From UBA974 sp002292405 (lineage in GTDB: Bacteria > Bacteroidota > Bacteroidia > Flavobacteriales_D > Sanyastnellaceae), in assembly GCA_943842425.1 (NCBI GenBank), contig CALTBR010000002.1, forward strand, positions 500,483 to 564,482: a stretch of DNA of 64,000 nt, in the 5' to 3' direction. The notes beneath the pieces were generated by a model. The model was given only the letters and a program-made list of their open reading frames with translations, did not search any database and was not told where the DNA came from. A program made the translations under genes and the position numbers. Shown here one piece after another: positions 16,673 through 25,677 of this stretch. Positions within the stretch are counted from its first letter, which is position 1, and every line of letters starts with the position of its first letter.

Positions 16673-18175
16673 ATGAAGCACCTTTACTTGCTTTTCGCAG
16701 TACTTACTATCTCTACCACTGCTCTCGCGCAACTTCCAGATGGGAGTATCGCTCCTGATTTCACCGCCACTGATATCAACGGCAACGAGTGGAACTTATA
16801 CGACCTTCTTGATCAAGGAAACACTGTTATACTAGACTTCTCTGCCACATGGTGCGGTCCTTGTTGGAGTTACGCACTTGGTGGTACTTTAGAAGATATG
16901 TACTCAACATTTGGTCCAGAAGGCACAGGAGACTTATATGTTTTCTACCTAGAATCTGATGATTCAACAACGGATGCAGACCTGAATGGAACTGGACCAG
17001 CAACAACAGGGGATTGGGTCTCAATTACAAATTTCCCAATTATCGATAACGCTTCAAATATTTTTGACAGCTACAGTAATACATACTACCCTACTATCTA
17101 CACTGTTTGTCCTGATGGGACAGAGAACGCAACTACAGGTGAAATGGAATATTCACTGGTGGAGTCAGGTCAAACTACTTTTGAAGGGCACGTCGCTGCT
17201 GCATTTCAGAATTGCGCTAACTCAATTACTGGTGCTGCACCATTAATGACTTACAATGGTGAGACTTCTTCATGTGGAGGAGGCGAGTGGATGGCTTCAA
17301 CAGCTGTTTCTAACCTTGGATCAGATGATGTCACTGAGATGGTATTTGCTGTTGAGCTGAATGGAGTTGCGCAAACTGACGTCACATGGTCAGGTGTACT
17401 TTCAAATGGTGGAAATGAAACGATAGATCTTGGTTCTTATAACGAAATCGGAACATTTGACTACAGCCTTGTTTCTGTAAACGGTGCGTCTTGGAATGCC
17501 GAAGGATCAGCGGCAATTGTTGGTTCAACTGAAGCTACGTCGTATGTTCAAGTTCGCATCACGACTGACAACTGGCCTGAGGAGACTGGTTGGACTATTG
17601 AGTCTGCGTCTGGAATGTACATTGATGGTATTGCAACTGGAGCACTAGCAGGTCAAGCTGATACTGAATTCACTTGGGATGTTGCTCTTAACCTTGACGA
17701 GTGTTACGTATTCACAATGATCGACACATACGGTGACGGACTTTATGCTTCTCAATGGGGTGACTTCGTTGACGGTGTAGCTTCAATCGTTTCTATGGAC
17801 GGAATGGAAGAAGTAGGAATAGTACTTGAATACGATGGTGCATCAGGATACGAGTGGGCTGAACTAGTAGCTGGAATGGAAGTGACTCAGGTAACTGGAA
17901 TCACTGAAAATGATCTTACATCTAGCGTAAACGTCTTCCCCAATCCTTTCACTGATAACACAACACTTTCTTTCTCTGCTGCTGACGCAGGACAGGCTTC
18001 TGTCGTTGTTTACAACTTAGTTGGAAAGAAAGTTATTGAAATGAATCTTGGAAATATAGCTGCAGGAACGCAAACTATTGAGTTAGACTTCGCTTCTATG
18101 GAGGCTGGGATATACCTCGTAAGCCTAACTGCGGGTAACGAAACATCTACTCTACGAGTAACGAACGCACAATAA
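16673..18175 (+). CDS. T9SS-exported redoxin/thioredoxin-domain protein
   Basis: 500 residues: signal peptide (residues 1-20, ending TALAQ), redoxin domain (about 23-180) with active site WCGPC (C61 and C64) inside FSATWCGPCWSY, a central beta-sandwich region (about 190-410), and a C-terminal T9SS type A sorting domain from about 416 (VFPNPFTDNTTLSFS). A thiol-disulfide protein is thus sent outside the cell, which is unusual for most phyla but recurrent in Bacteroidota. It may act on surface or extracellular protein disulfides. A strong hairpin terminator follows directly. It has its own upstream gap of 114 bases. Confidence 0.9.
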   Translation: MKHLYLLFAVLTISTTALAQLPDGSIAPDFTATDINGNEWNLYDLLDQGNTVILDFSATWCGPCWSYALGGTLEDMYSTFGPEGTGDLYVFYLESDDSTTDADLNGTGPATTGDWVSITNFPIIDNASNIFDSYSNTYYPTIYTVCPDGTENATTGEMEYSLVESGQTTFEGHVAAAFQNCANSITGAAPLMTYNGETSSCGGGEWMASTAVSNLGSDDVTEMVFAVELNGVAQTDVTWSGVLSNGGNETIDLGSYNEIGTFDYSLVSVNGASWNAEGSAAIVGSTEATSYVQVRITTDNWPEETGWTIESASGMYIDGIATGALAGQADTEFTWDVALNLDECYVFTMIDTYGDGLYASQWGDFVDGVASIVSMDGMEEVGIVLEYDGASGYEWAELVAGMEVTQVTGITENDLTSSVNVFPNPFTDNTTLSFSAADAGQASVVVYNLVGKKVIEMNLGNIAAGTQTIELDFASMEAGIYLVSLTAGNETSTLRVTNAQ

Positions 18176-18209
18176 GGGCTTTCCTTATAGAACTCGTATA
18201 AACGATATT

Positions 18210-18259
18210 GAATCCGCGTTGTGTACTTTATGTACAGGCGCGGATTCTTTATTTATTTT
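18210..18259 (+). terminator. Rho-independent terminator after the T9SS redoxin gene
   Basis: GAATCCGCG (18210-18218) pairs perfectly with CGCGGATTC (18239-18247), with an inner TGTAC/GTACA pairing, followed by TTTATTTATTTT. It lies 35 bases after the stop codon. Confidence 0.85.
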
Positions 18260-18286
18260 AAAACATCAAGATTACTTTAGATAGAT

Positions 18287-19156
18287 ATGAAGCTTATTCG
18301 ATTTTTATCCATAGTTGTAATAACTACATGTATTCTATTCCCTTCATGCGACATTATTGAGGAACCTATCATTCCTTTTACTGAAGGGTACAATGTCGAG
18401 CTGTATGGTAATCCTCCAGTTTTTCAATTGGCTACAACCACAGGTAAGAATGTATTGGTTGAAGACTTCACTGCCCATCAATGTGGTAACTGTCCTCCTG
18501 CTGCCGAAATTGCTGAAGAACTAGCGGTATCAAATCCAGATCGTGTTTTTCCACTTGCAATACACGCTGGAAACTTGGCTATAACAAATGAATCATACCC
18601 GCTTGATTGGACTAACGAAGATGGTGATTTATTTTGGTCTCAACTAGATTTCCAAGCAAATCCTCTTGGGAGAATTAACCGTAAAGGTGGAACCGGGAAT
18701 TTTTACTCTCCTTCTGAGTGGTCTGCTGAAGTCGCTTCTGAACTAAATTCTGACTCTCCGCTACAGCTTCAAATCAAAACTTTCTGGCACCCTTCAGCTG
18801 GGCAAGGCCATCTTAACATCCATGTCAATGGTCAATTTACAAATGGTGCTCTAGATGGGGAATGTAAACTTGCTATACTTTTTACAGAGTCGCATCTCAT
18901 CGGAGATCAATTGTATTATGGAAACGATCCCGAACATATAACTGATTACCAATTCGACCATATGCTTAGAGGTAGTGTGACTGGTGCTGAAGGCCTTGTT
19001 GTAATAGATGATGCTTCTCAGGGTGATGAATTTCAATCTGACTTTACTTTCAACTGGTATCCTGAATGGGTTTTCGAAAATTCTTCAATTTTAATAATAG
19101 CCAGTGATGAAAATGGAGAGGTTGTAAATTGCCTGTCTCACCATTTATCTGAATAA
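18287..19156 (+). CDS. Omp28-related lipoprotein with CxxC thioredoxin-like motif
   Basis: 289 residues. A lipoprotein signal with lipobox LFPSC places the lipidated cysteine at 21. The segment VEDFTAHQCGNCPPAAEIAEEL carries a CxxC (C66-C69) in the position of a thioredoxin active site and matches the Omp28-related family, followed by an IHAGN segment and a Gly-Arg-Ile-Asn-Arg region (GRINRKGGTGN). No sorting domain is present, so it is probably outer-membrane attached. It is the third CxxC protein in a row in this region and is followed eight bases later by a beta-barrel gene. Confidence 0.85.
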   Translation: MKLIRFLSIVVITTCILFPSCDIIEEPIIPFTEGYNVELYGNPPVFQLATTTGKNVLVEDFTAHQCGNCPPAAEIAEELAVSNPDRVFPLAIHAGNLAITNESYPLDWTNEDGDLFWSQLDFQANPLGRINRKGGTGNFYSPSEWSAEVASELNSDSPLQLQIKTFWHPSAGQGHLNIHVNGQFTNGALDGECKLAILFTESHLIGDQLYYGNDPEHITDYQFDHMLRGSVTGAEGLVVIDDASQGDEFQSDFTFNWYPEWVFENSSILIIASDENGEVVNCLSHHLSE

Positions 19157-19163
19157 TCATATT

Positions 19164-19802
19164 ATGCGTCAGGGCCTTTTATTATTTGCTTTTTTACCTT
19201 ACTTGCTTTCCGCGCAATCAAAGAGCTTCGAAGGCCAAGCCTTTCAGTTTAATGGAGGTCTTATCGGAGGTGGAACCGCTTCCCAAATTCATGGAGATGG
19301 AATAGGTGGATTCAACAAAATAGGGCTTCACCTGGGCGCAACTATTGAAATTGGATGGTCTGAAAATAATAACATACAGATCGGAATCATATACAATCAG
19401 AAAGGGAGTAAAAAACCGCCAAACCCAACAGCTGGTGATTACGAAACCTGGAGATACCGATTTACATACATTGATATTCCTATAACCACTAGCTATTCAT
19501 ATGGAATATTCGACCTAATGATAGGATTACAACCATCCGTATTACTAGCGGCCGAAGAAGATTTCTATGGAGGTTGGCTTCCAACTGGCTTGCCAATAAA
19601 AGAATATGACTTGGGAGGTGTTTTGGGAATACGAACTGTATATGGGGATCATTCTCATGTTTTTGCTCGTGTTACCCAAAGCATTCTCGCTATTGCTCCT
19701 CGGCCAGAGACTCCAACAGGAACACCAAGATGGAATAATAGAATGTTGAACATGACTGTCGAAGTTGGAGTTACCTATATGATTTCCAAATTAGATCTGT
19801 AA
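19164..19802 (+). CDS. Outer-membrane beta-barrel protein, PorT-like
   Basis: 212 residues with a signal peptide ending near LLSAQ and a repeating pattern of amphipathic strands (GLHLGATIEIGWS, IQIGIIYNQKGS, FTYIDIPITTSYSY, LMIGLQPSVLLAA) ending in VEVGVTYMISKLDL. This is the small eight-stranded barrel type (OMP_b-brl_2, PorT-like) common in Bacteroidota. Whether it is the T9SS PorT itself is not clear: length is near the family but the context is Omp28, not a por operon. It is transcribed with the Omp28-like gene. Confidence 0.75.
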   Translation: MRQGLLLFAFLPYLLSAQSKSFEGQAFQFNGGLIGGGTASQIHGDGIGGFNKIGLHLGATIEIGWSENNNIQIGIIYNQKGSKKPPNPTAGDYETWRYRFTYIDIPITTSYSYGIFDLMIGLQPSVLLAAEEDFYGGWLPTGLPIKEYDLGGVLGIRTVYGDHSHVFARVTQSILAIAPRPETPTGTPRWNNRMLNMTVEVGVTYMISKLDL

Positions 19803-19819
19803 GAAAGGTTGTAAATATC

Positions 19820-20284
19820 TTAGTTTCTAAGACTGATATTTTGTGAGTGTTCCAGTGGCACCTCAATTTTAACACCCCAAGACTTCCCGCTTACTATTCC
19901 AGATGCTGAGAAAGGAACTTCCTCTCCTTGTAAAAAATTTATGACATCTTTTTTTAAAATTTCTGCAATAGCTCCTTCTCTGGTAGCGACATGTAACCTT
20001 ATTGTGGCAGTATCTCTTGCGCCAATATTTACTATTTTAGGTAAACTCACATACCCAGCGTCTACATCCCTAACTCTAAGTTTGATTTGCGTTTCGTTTA
20101 ATTCTATTGGATATAAATTAGGGTTATAAATCTTCACGTCAAGGTTAGAGCGAAGTCCCTTGAGTCCAATCGCTACTTCTGAAAAATTGTCTACATTAAT
20201 TACTTCAAGCTGCTTATAACATCCCGTCAAAGTCGAGATGGATACAATCGCTAAAAGCGGAAAGAAATAAAAATTACTTTTCAT
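19820..20284 (-). CDS. LEA type 2 family lipoprotein
   Basis: 154 residues with a lipoprotein signal (lipobox LTGC, cysteine 22) and a single LEA-2/WHy-like beta-sandwich, recognisable from LRSNLDVKIYNPNLYPIEL and IKLRVRDVDAGYV. Such proteins are found in many Bacteroidota as small envelope lipoproteins of unknown role. Its ATG lies within the end of the dipeptidase gene (11-base overlap), so the two are co-transcribed. Confidence 0.75.
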   Translation of the reverse strand: MKSNFYFFPLLAIVSISTLTGCYKQLEVINVDNFSEVAIGLKGLRSNLDVKIYNPNLYPIELNETQIKLRVRDVDAGYVSLPKIVNIGARDTATIRLHVATREGAIAEILKKDVINFLQGEEVPFSASGIVSGKSWGVKIEVPLEHSQNISLRN

Positions 20285-21662
20285 GTAGCTGAGCGAAATG
20301 AGTGTAGAAATGAGGAATGGTTTCTATTCCTTTAAAGTAATTAAAAACGCCATAATGCTCATTGGGAGAATGAATTGCATCAGAATCTAATCCGAAACCA
20401 AACAGCACCGTTTTCAGACCTAAGATGCGCTCAAAAGAAGCTACAATAGGAATTGAACCTCCTGAACGAACTGGAATGGGTTCTTTTCCGAATGTATGCT
20501 TCATCGCGAGGGCGGCGGCGTGATAAGCTGGGCTATCGGTAGGGGTAATTGCAGGTGCAGCTCCATGCATTTCCGTCACTTTCACTTTTACACTTGAAGG
20601 TGCTATTTTCTTGAAGTGCTTTGTGAAAAGCTTCGTGATCGTTTCGTGGTCTTGGTGTGGTACAAGGCGCATTGATATTTTTGCAGTTGCAATAGACGCG
20701 ATAACAGTCTTCGCACCATCTCCTGTATATCCTCCCCATATACCATTTACGTCTAAAGTAGGTCTAATGCTCATTCTCTCATATGGAGTATAATCGGACT
20801 CCCCTTCATGCGCACCTATATCAATACTTGCTTTATGTGTTTCCTCAGAAAAAGGAGCCCTTGCCATAGCCGCTCTCTCATCAGAAGTGAGTTCTAAGAC
20901 GTCGTCGTAGAATCCATCAACTGTGATTCTTTGGTCTTCGTCTTTTAACGAAGAAATCATCTCAGCAAGAATATTAATCGGGTTGGGAGCAGAACCTCCG
21001 TAAAGTCCGCTATGTAAATCGCGGTTAGGTCCAGTAACCTCAACCTCTACATATGATAATCCACGTAGACCTACTGTAATAGACGGTGTGTCGTTAGCGA
21101 ATATTCCGGTATCGCTAACAAGGACAACGTCTGCCGACAGCTTTTTTTTATTTGATTCGATAAAGTCGTCAAGATGAGAGCTTCCAACTTCCTCCTCACC
21201 TTCAATAATAAATTTAATGTTGCAAGGCACATCGCCTTTAGATACCATAGCCTCAAGGGCTTTGACATGCATAAACATTTGGCCTTTATCGTCACAAGAT
21301 CCTCTGGCAAAAATCGCCCCTTCAGGATGCTTATCTGTAACTTTAATGATAGGCTCGAAAGCTGGATTGTCCCAAAGGTCGATAGGGTCAGGTGGTTGTA
21401 CGTCATAGTGACCATAAACAAGCACTGTTGGAGCATCAACACTTGTTTGATATTCTCCAAAAACGATCGGATGTCCCGGTGTTTTAATAACCTCCACATT
21501 ACTTGCTCCAGCTCTTTTTAGAGACGCTGCAACAGCTTCTGCACATTTCCTTACATCACCCTCAAAAGCAGGGTCTGCAGATATTGATGGGATTCTTAAA
21601 ATATCGAATAATTCGTCAAGCATACGTTGACGATTTTCTGTTATAAAACCTTTAATGTCCAT
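20274..21662 (-). CDS. M20-family dipeptidase (zinc-dependent)
   Basis: About 462 residues from ATG 21662; TTG 21668 would add two. The M20 metal-binding signature is complete: HYDVQP, ARGSCDDKGQ, IEGEEEVGSS, the VSDTGIF aspartate and the C-terminal His (DAIHSPNEHYG), with DLHSGLYGG marking the lid/dimerisation domain. The length and layout match the CNDP-like cytoplasmic dipeptidases that release amino acids from short peptides. The gene starts 64 bases from the divergent proline dehydrogenase, so peptide breakdown and proline catabolism may be co-regulated, an inference from position. Confidence 0.92.
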   Translation of the reverse strand: MDIKGFITENRQRMLDELFDILRIPSISADPAFEGDVRKCAEAVAASLKRAGASNVEVIKTPGHPIVFGEYQTSVDAPTVLVYGHYDVQPPDPIDLWDNPAFEPIIKVTDKHPEGAIFARGSCDDKGQMFMHVKALEAMVSKGDVPCNIKFIIEGEEEVGSSHLDDFIESNKKKLSADVVLVSDTGIFANDTPSITVGLRGLSYVEVEVTGPNRDLHSGLYGGSAPNPINILAEMISSLKDEDQRITVDGFYDDVLELTSDERAAMARAPFSEETHKASIDIGAHEGESDYTPYERMSIRPTLDVNGIWGGYTGDGAKTVIASIATAKISMRLVPHQDHETITKLFTKHFKKIAPSSVKVKVTEMHGAAPAITPTDSPAYHAAALAMKHTFGKEPIPVRSGGSIPIVASFERILGLKTVLFGFGLDSDAIHSPNEHYGVFNYFKGIETIPHFYTHFAQLHEK

Positions 21663-21690
21663 GCTCAAATGTACAAAGGGAGTACTCAGC

Positions 21691-21698
21691 TATCTTTG
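21691..21698 (+). promoter_or_regulatory. Candidate -7 element for proline dehydrogenase
   Basis: TATCTTTG matches the Bacteroidota TAnnTTTG consensus exactly and lies 28 bases before the proline dehydrogenase ATG. No clear TTTG is seen at the -33 distance. Confidence 0.4.
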
Positions 21699-21726
21699 TA
21701 ACGATTGGAAAAAGATTCTCAAAAAA

Positions 21727-22899
21727 ATGAGCAAAAATTCACTGCCTGATTTTAACAATACCGAGTTGGCATTTCGTCACTTATCAGACAAAGATCTTAG
21801 TCGTGGTAAAATGCTTTTTCAATTGTTAAGTCGCCCATGGTTAGTAAAATTGGGAAGTGTCTTAGCTCGTATTGCACTTTTCGTTAAATTCCCAATAGGT
21901 TGGGCCGTAAGGCCTACAGTTTATGCTCAGTTTTGTGGAGGTGAAGATATTTCCGATTCTGAAGAAACAATAGAACTTCTTTATAGAAGTGGTGTACGTA
22001 CTATTTTAGATTATAGCGCAGAAGGTGTCGACACAGAAAAAGAATTAGATAGTACTTGTTCTGAAATTTTAAAAACGGTAACTGCCGCTTCCAACGACCC
22101 GCGCCACGCTTTTGCTGTGTTTAAACCAAGTGGGCTTTCTCACAATGACCTTCTCGAGAAAGATCCTTCAAAGTTTACCTCTTTGGAAAAAGAGGCCTGG
22201 GAGAGAGTGGTTCGCCGAGTACGTTCAATTTGTGCTACCACATCTGAGGCAGGGGGAAGCGTTTTAATAGATGCTGAGGAAACATGGCTTCAGGATGCAA
22301 TTGACAAATTGGCTGAAGACATGATGACTGACTTTAATCGCGAAAGAGCGGTCGTCTTCACCACAGCTCAACTCTACCGCCACGACCGACTCGCCTTTAT
22401 AAAAGATCTCGCATCTCGAGCTGAAGAAGGTGACTATATCGTAGGTGTTAAACTGGTAAGAGGTGCGTATATGGAAAAGGAACGTGAACGGGCTGAAAAA
22501 AACTCATACCCCTCTCCTATACAAGTTGACAAAGCCGCAACGGACTCTGATTTTGATTTGGCTGTAGAATTCTGCCTAGATAATCTCGATAGAGTAAACC
22601 TATTTTGTGGTTCACATAATGAGAAAAGCAACATAAAGCTATGTGAGATGATGAAAGAACGAGGCCTTTCTTCAGACGACAACCGCATCACATTCTCTCA
22701 ACTCCTAGGTATGAGTGATCCCATTACTTTTAATCTGGCTGCACACGGTTATAATGTTGCGAAATACGTCCCCTACGGTCCCATCCGCGAGGCAATGCCT
22801 TATCTGATTCGTCGTGCAAAAGAGAATACTTCCGTAGCAGGACAAACTTCCCGCGAGCTAACTCTTATCCGCTCCGAAATAGAGAGGCGTAAGCGTTAA
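21727..22899 (+). CDS. Proline dehydrogenase (monofunctional, FAD-dependent)
   Basis: About 390 residues from ATG 21727. An upstream in-frame ATG (21655) overlaps the divergent dipeptidase start and gives a poor N-terminus. The PutA-type TIM barrel is clear: VGVKLVRGAYMEKERERA, FCGSHNEKSNI, FSQLLGMSDPITFNLA and the C-terminal YLIRRAKENTSVAGQ with its double arginine. It oxidises proline to pyrroline-5-carboxylate and passes electrons to quinone. The P5C dehydrogenase is elsewhere. It is followed nine bases later by a small membrane-protein gene. Confidence 0.95.
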   Translation: MSKNSLPDFNNTELAFRHLSDKDLSRGKMLFQLLSRPWLVKLGSVLARIALFVKFPIGWAVRPTVYAQFCGGEDISDSEETIELLYRSGVRTILDYSAEGVDTEKELDSTCSEILKTVTAASNDPRHAFAVFKPSGLSHNDLLEKDPSKFTSLEKEAWERVVRRVRSICATTSEAGGSVLIDAEETWLQDAIDKLAEDMMTDFNRERAVVFTTAQLYRHDRLAFIKDLASRAEEGDYIVGVKLVRGAYMEKERERAEKNSYPSPIQVDKAATDSDFDLAVEFCLDNLDRVNLFCGSHNEKSNIKLCEMMKERGLSSDDNRITFSQLLGMSDPITFNLAAHGYNVAKYVPYGPIREAMPYLIRRAKENTSVAGQTSRELTLIRSEIERRKR

Positions 22900-22908
22900 T
22901 AACTACAA

Positions 22909-23316
22909 ATGGCGTCAATAACACTCATACTAGGTTTTGTATTTATCGGAATCACTATGGAAGTAATTACGACTTCCATTATGGACTTCATTAAGTATAG
23001 AGACCCTCGACTTAAAGGAGAGACGTATTTGTGGATGCTTCCCGTATACGCAGTCGTTCCGTATATCTATCTGTTCGTGACAAGTACGTTTAAAGATTCC
23101 GGGTGGATTGTTAAGGGATTCATATACATGATTGCTTTCTACCTTTTAGAACTCATGGCAGGGTTAATTATAAAAGCGCTCGTGGGAGTTTCACCTTGGA
23201 ATTACAAGGATTATAGATTTCACTTTAAAGAGGTAATCTGTTTAGAGTATGCCCCTGTTTGGTTTATCTATGGAGTAGTAGGCGAAAGGTACTATGAATT
23301 TTTAACCGCGATTTAA
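22909..23316 (+). CDS. Small membrane protein, CmpB/type IV-ABC-permease-like
   Basis: 135 residues with four predicted membrane helices. The second half (LELMAGLIIKALVGVSPWNY then ICLEYAPVWFIYGVVGE) resembles the E..G....W.Y....C/I....W..G pattern of the ABC_trans_CmpB family (putative ABC-transporter type IV), a family without firm function. It lies nine bases after proline dehydrogenase and is probably in the same transcript. The match is by pattern only. Confidence 0.6.
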   Translation: MASITLILGFVFIGITMEVITTSIMDFIKYRDPRLKGETYLWMLPVYAVVPYIYLFVTSTFKDSGWIVKGFIYMIAFYLLELMAGLIIKALVGVSPWNYKDYRFHFKEVICLEYAPVWFIYGVVGERYYEFLTAI

Positions 23317-23340
23317 TTCTTAAATCAAGGAAGGGTCAGA

Positions 23341-25596
23341 TTATATATTTACTGATACTCCAATCCTTAACGCTCTAGGCATATTAGGTCGCAGTCCATA
23401 TGGACGTCGAGCTACAGCATATGTTCTATCCAAGAGGTTTGTTACACCTAAGTTTACATTGAGGTGGTTAGACACTTCGTACCTAATACCCGTGTCAAAT
23501 ATTAATGATTCGTCCGTTGATTCTGACGAGAGAATTACGCCTTGACCAGCCAGAGTTCTCATTGCTGAAGTATAGCGTCCACTAATGTCAATTGCAAATT
23601 TTTCGTGCTCTAAAGAAGTAACCAATGAGAGTTGATGTGGAGCAAGATAAGGGAGAGCATCCCCAACCTCTACATTGCCCCAAGCTCCGAAATCGCTATC
23701 GAATGCATTCGTAAATGTTGCGTCGGTGTAGGTATAAGCAATACGGACAGGCATCGAGATATGATCGAAAGGTCCATCGGTGAAAGGATCCACCGCCAAT
23801 TCGAATTCTAAACCGTTTGCCATGGCAGACCCTCCATTAAATAAATCTCCAGACCCTGTTCCACCTGATGCATTTAAATCTGCTCCAAGAAGATTGGAGT
23901 AGTTGTTTGAGAAAATGACCATCTGCGCTGATACATTACGGTGAGAAAATCTAACCCCTAACTCTGAATTAATAGAGAGCTCAGGTTCTGTTTCTGGCTT
24001 AGATCCCGGAGGAATAAAACCTCTGTGTACACCTGTGAAAACGTCGAGCGCACTTGAGATTTGGTAATTAAGGCCAACTCCTGGAAGGAGTACAGAAACG
24101 CTATTTACACGGTAATCTCCATCTCCGAGGCGCTCTAGATCAGACGAACCGTAGTCGTAGCGCTCGAAGGATATGTTTTCGTGACGCAGACCAGGAGTCA
24201 AGGTGAAGTCTCCGAAATGTAACGTAGCTCTAAGATAGTTCGCGAGCGCGGTAGCGGATTCAACCCTGTTTCCTGCTGTTCCATGGATACCTGGTGTAAC
24301 AAGCTCCATGGTTCCGTTGTCCATAGCGTAGCGGTCACGCCATTGGAACCTGTCAACCAAGTCCCGGTGAAGGCGAGAACCGAATATAATTCTGTTTTTA
24401 ACTTCCGCTTTTCCGAAAGTATAAATCAGACGAGATTGAATGCCCTGTGCGAAGTAATTTCTATTGTTTGCTTTAACATCAAGACCAGCTAAACCTATCG
24501 TAGATGAGCCTGTGAGATATGAATAACCTTCGGAGAAATCATCTGGTGAATTTAGAATTTCTCCAAGGTCCATTGTCATTCCCGTAGAATCCACAGCTCG
24601 ATCAAGCTTGTACCAATTTCTATGAAATGTAGTTCTGTAGAGATCTGTTTTAATCTCGAGTCTTTTAGATGGAGCAGCCGTGTGGGTGAGAACTGCTTGG
24701 CTTTGGTTGGTGTTCATCACGTCCTGTGCGCTAGCTGCATAACGGCGGTTGGGCGTGATCGTGAAATCTTCTTCTGACAGACCCAAATATGTTTCGTAAG
24801 ACGTTTCAGTAACGTCCGCTAACTTTAACTGCAGAGATTGTTTTACTGAAGCTGAAACTGGCGATGACCATTTGAACTTTGCCAAGCGGTCTGATTTAAT
24901 GAATCCAAGAGGGTCCTCGTTGTCAAGAGTTTTAAATCCATCTGACCCAATTTCTAAAAATTCGATGAGGTAGCCGAAAGTTCCTTTGCTAGAAGTAACA
25001 GAATTCCCTACATACATATGTACATAACGGTTTTTAAACGATCCATGAGACATTGAAAACGAAGCTGTTTCAACATCTGGGATTTGTGTGGAGATAAGGT
25101 TGATTGCGCCGGATGCTGTTTGTGGACCGAAGGCTATTTGGCTTGAACCCTTAAGAATTTCAACTGAAGACATGCGGGCGATCGAAGGAAAATAGTACGC
25201 AGAAGAAGCCGTGTATGGAGCAGGTGCGATGAGGACCCCATCTTCCATAATCGTGATTCGAGAAGAGCGCTCAGTTCCAGAACCACGAAGACCGATGTTG
25301 GGCCTGAGACCAAACCCATCCTCCTCAGTAATGTTCACTCCAGCTACCGTTCTTAAAGTGCGGAGAGGATCTGTATATGAAAAACGTTTAAGTTCTTTTG
25401 TCGTGATTAAATGCAGTGAACCCGGAACTTCGTCCAGACCTGAAGCACCAGAAGCAAGACCTACAGCAGATACTGTAGCCTCGGGAATTCCATGCCACAT
25501 GGATACCATTTGAAAGGTGGAGTCTTGAGCAAAAAATGAGGGGCAAGCTAAGCAAAATAAAGCCGCAGAAATAAATTTAATTCGACGTGTTTTCAT
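23341..25596 (-). CDS. FecA-type TonB-dependent outer-membrane receptor
   Basis: About 751 residues from ATG 25596; an in-frame extension to 25629 is unlikely because the ATG gives a clean signal peptide (ends near ACPSFFAQ). The plug domain reads RPNIGLRGSGTERSSRI and MEDGVLIAPAPYTASSAYYF, close to the FecA pattern for ferric-citrate/siderophore receptors, followed by SSVEILKGSSQIAFG and a 22-strand-type barrel ending IGVSVNI. It lacks the N-terminal carboxypeptidase-like domain of the next receptor. A 19-bp palindrome lies about 50 bases upstream. Iron-chelate uptake is the best guess; the substrate cannot be read from sequence. Confidence 0.92.
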   Translation of the reverse strand: MKTRRIKFISAALFCLACPSFFAQDSTFQMVSMWHGIPEATVSAVGLASGASGLDEVPGSLHLITTKELKRFSYTDPLRTLRTVAGVNITEEDGFGLRPNIGLRGSGTERSSRITIMEDGVLIAPAPYTASSAYYFPSIARMSSVEILKGSSQIAFGPQTASGAINLISTQIPDVETASFSMSHGSFKNRYVHMYVGNSVTSSKGTFGYLIEFLEIGSDGFKTLDNEDPLGFIKSDRLAKFKWSSPVSASVKQSLQLKLADVTETSYETYLGLSEEDFTITPNRRYAASAQDVMNTNQSQAVLTHTAAPSKRLEIKTDLYRTTFHRNWYKLDRAVDSTGMTMDLGEILNSPDDFSEGYSYLTGSSTIGLAGLDVKANNRNYFAQGIQSRLIYTFGKAEVKNRIIFGSRLHRDLVDRFQWRDRYAMDNGTMELVTPGIHGTAGNRVESATALANYLRATLHFGDFTLTPGLRHENISFERYDYGSSDLERLGDGDYRVNSVSVLLPGVGLNYQISSALDVFTGVHRGFIPPGSKPETEPELSINSELGVRFSHRNVSAQMVIFSNNYSNLLGADLNASGGTGSGDLFNGGSAMANGLEFELAVDPFTDGPFDHISMPVRIAYTYTDATFTNAFDSDFGAWGNVEVGDALPYLAPHQLSLVTSLEHEKFAIDISGRYTSAMRTLAGQGVILSSESTDESLIFDTGIRYEVSNHLNVNLGVTNLLDRTYAVARRPYGLRPNMPRALRIGVSVNI

Positions 25597-25646
25597 GGTG
25601 CAAATATTCCATCTTAACGTTAGTATCACAATACCATAAAGACGGT

Positions 25647-25665
25647 ATTTAGACTTAGTCTAAAT
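25647..25665. promoter_or_regulatory. 19-bp palindrome upstream of FecA-type receptor, candidate metalloregulator operator
   Basis: ATTTAGACTTAGTCTAAAT is a perfect inverted repeat of 9 bp around one central base. It ends 50 bases before the receptor ATG and lies in the 81-base gap after the DUF4249 gene. The size, AT-rich ends and position fit a dimer-binding repressor site (DtxR/IdeR- or Fur-like), but the regulator is not in the window. It has no T-run in either direction that would make it a terminator. Confidence 0.55.
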
Positions 25666-25677
25666 AAAAATATCTAG

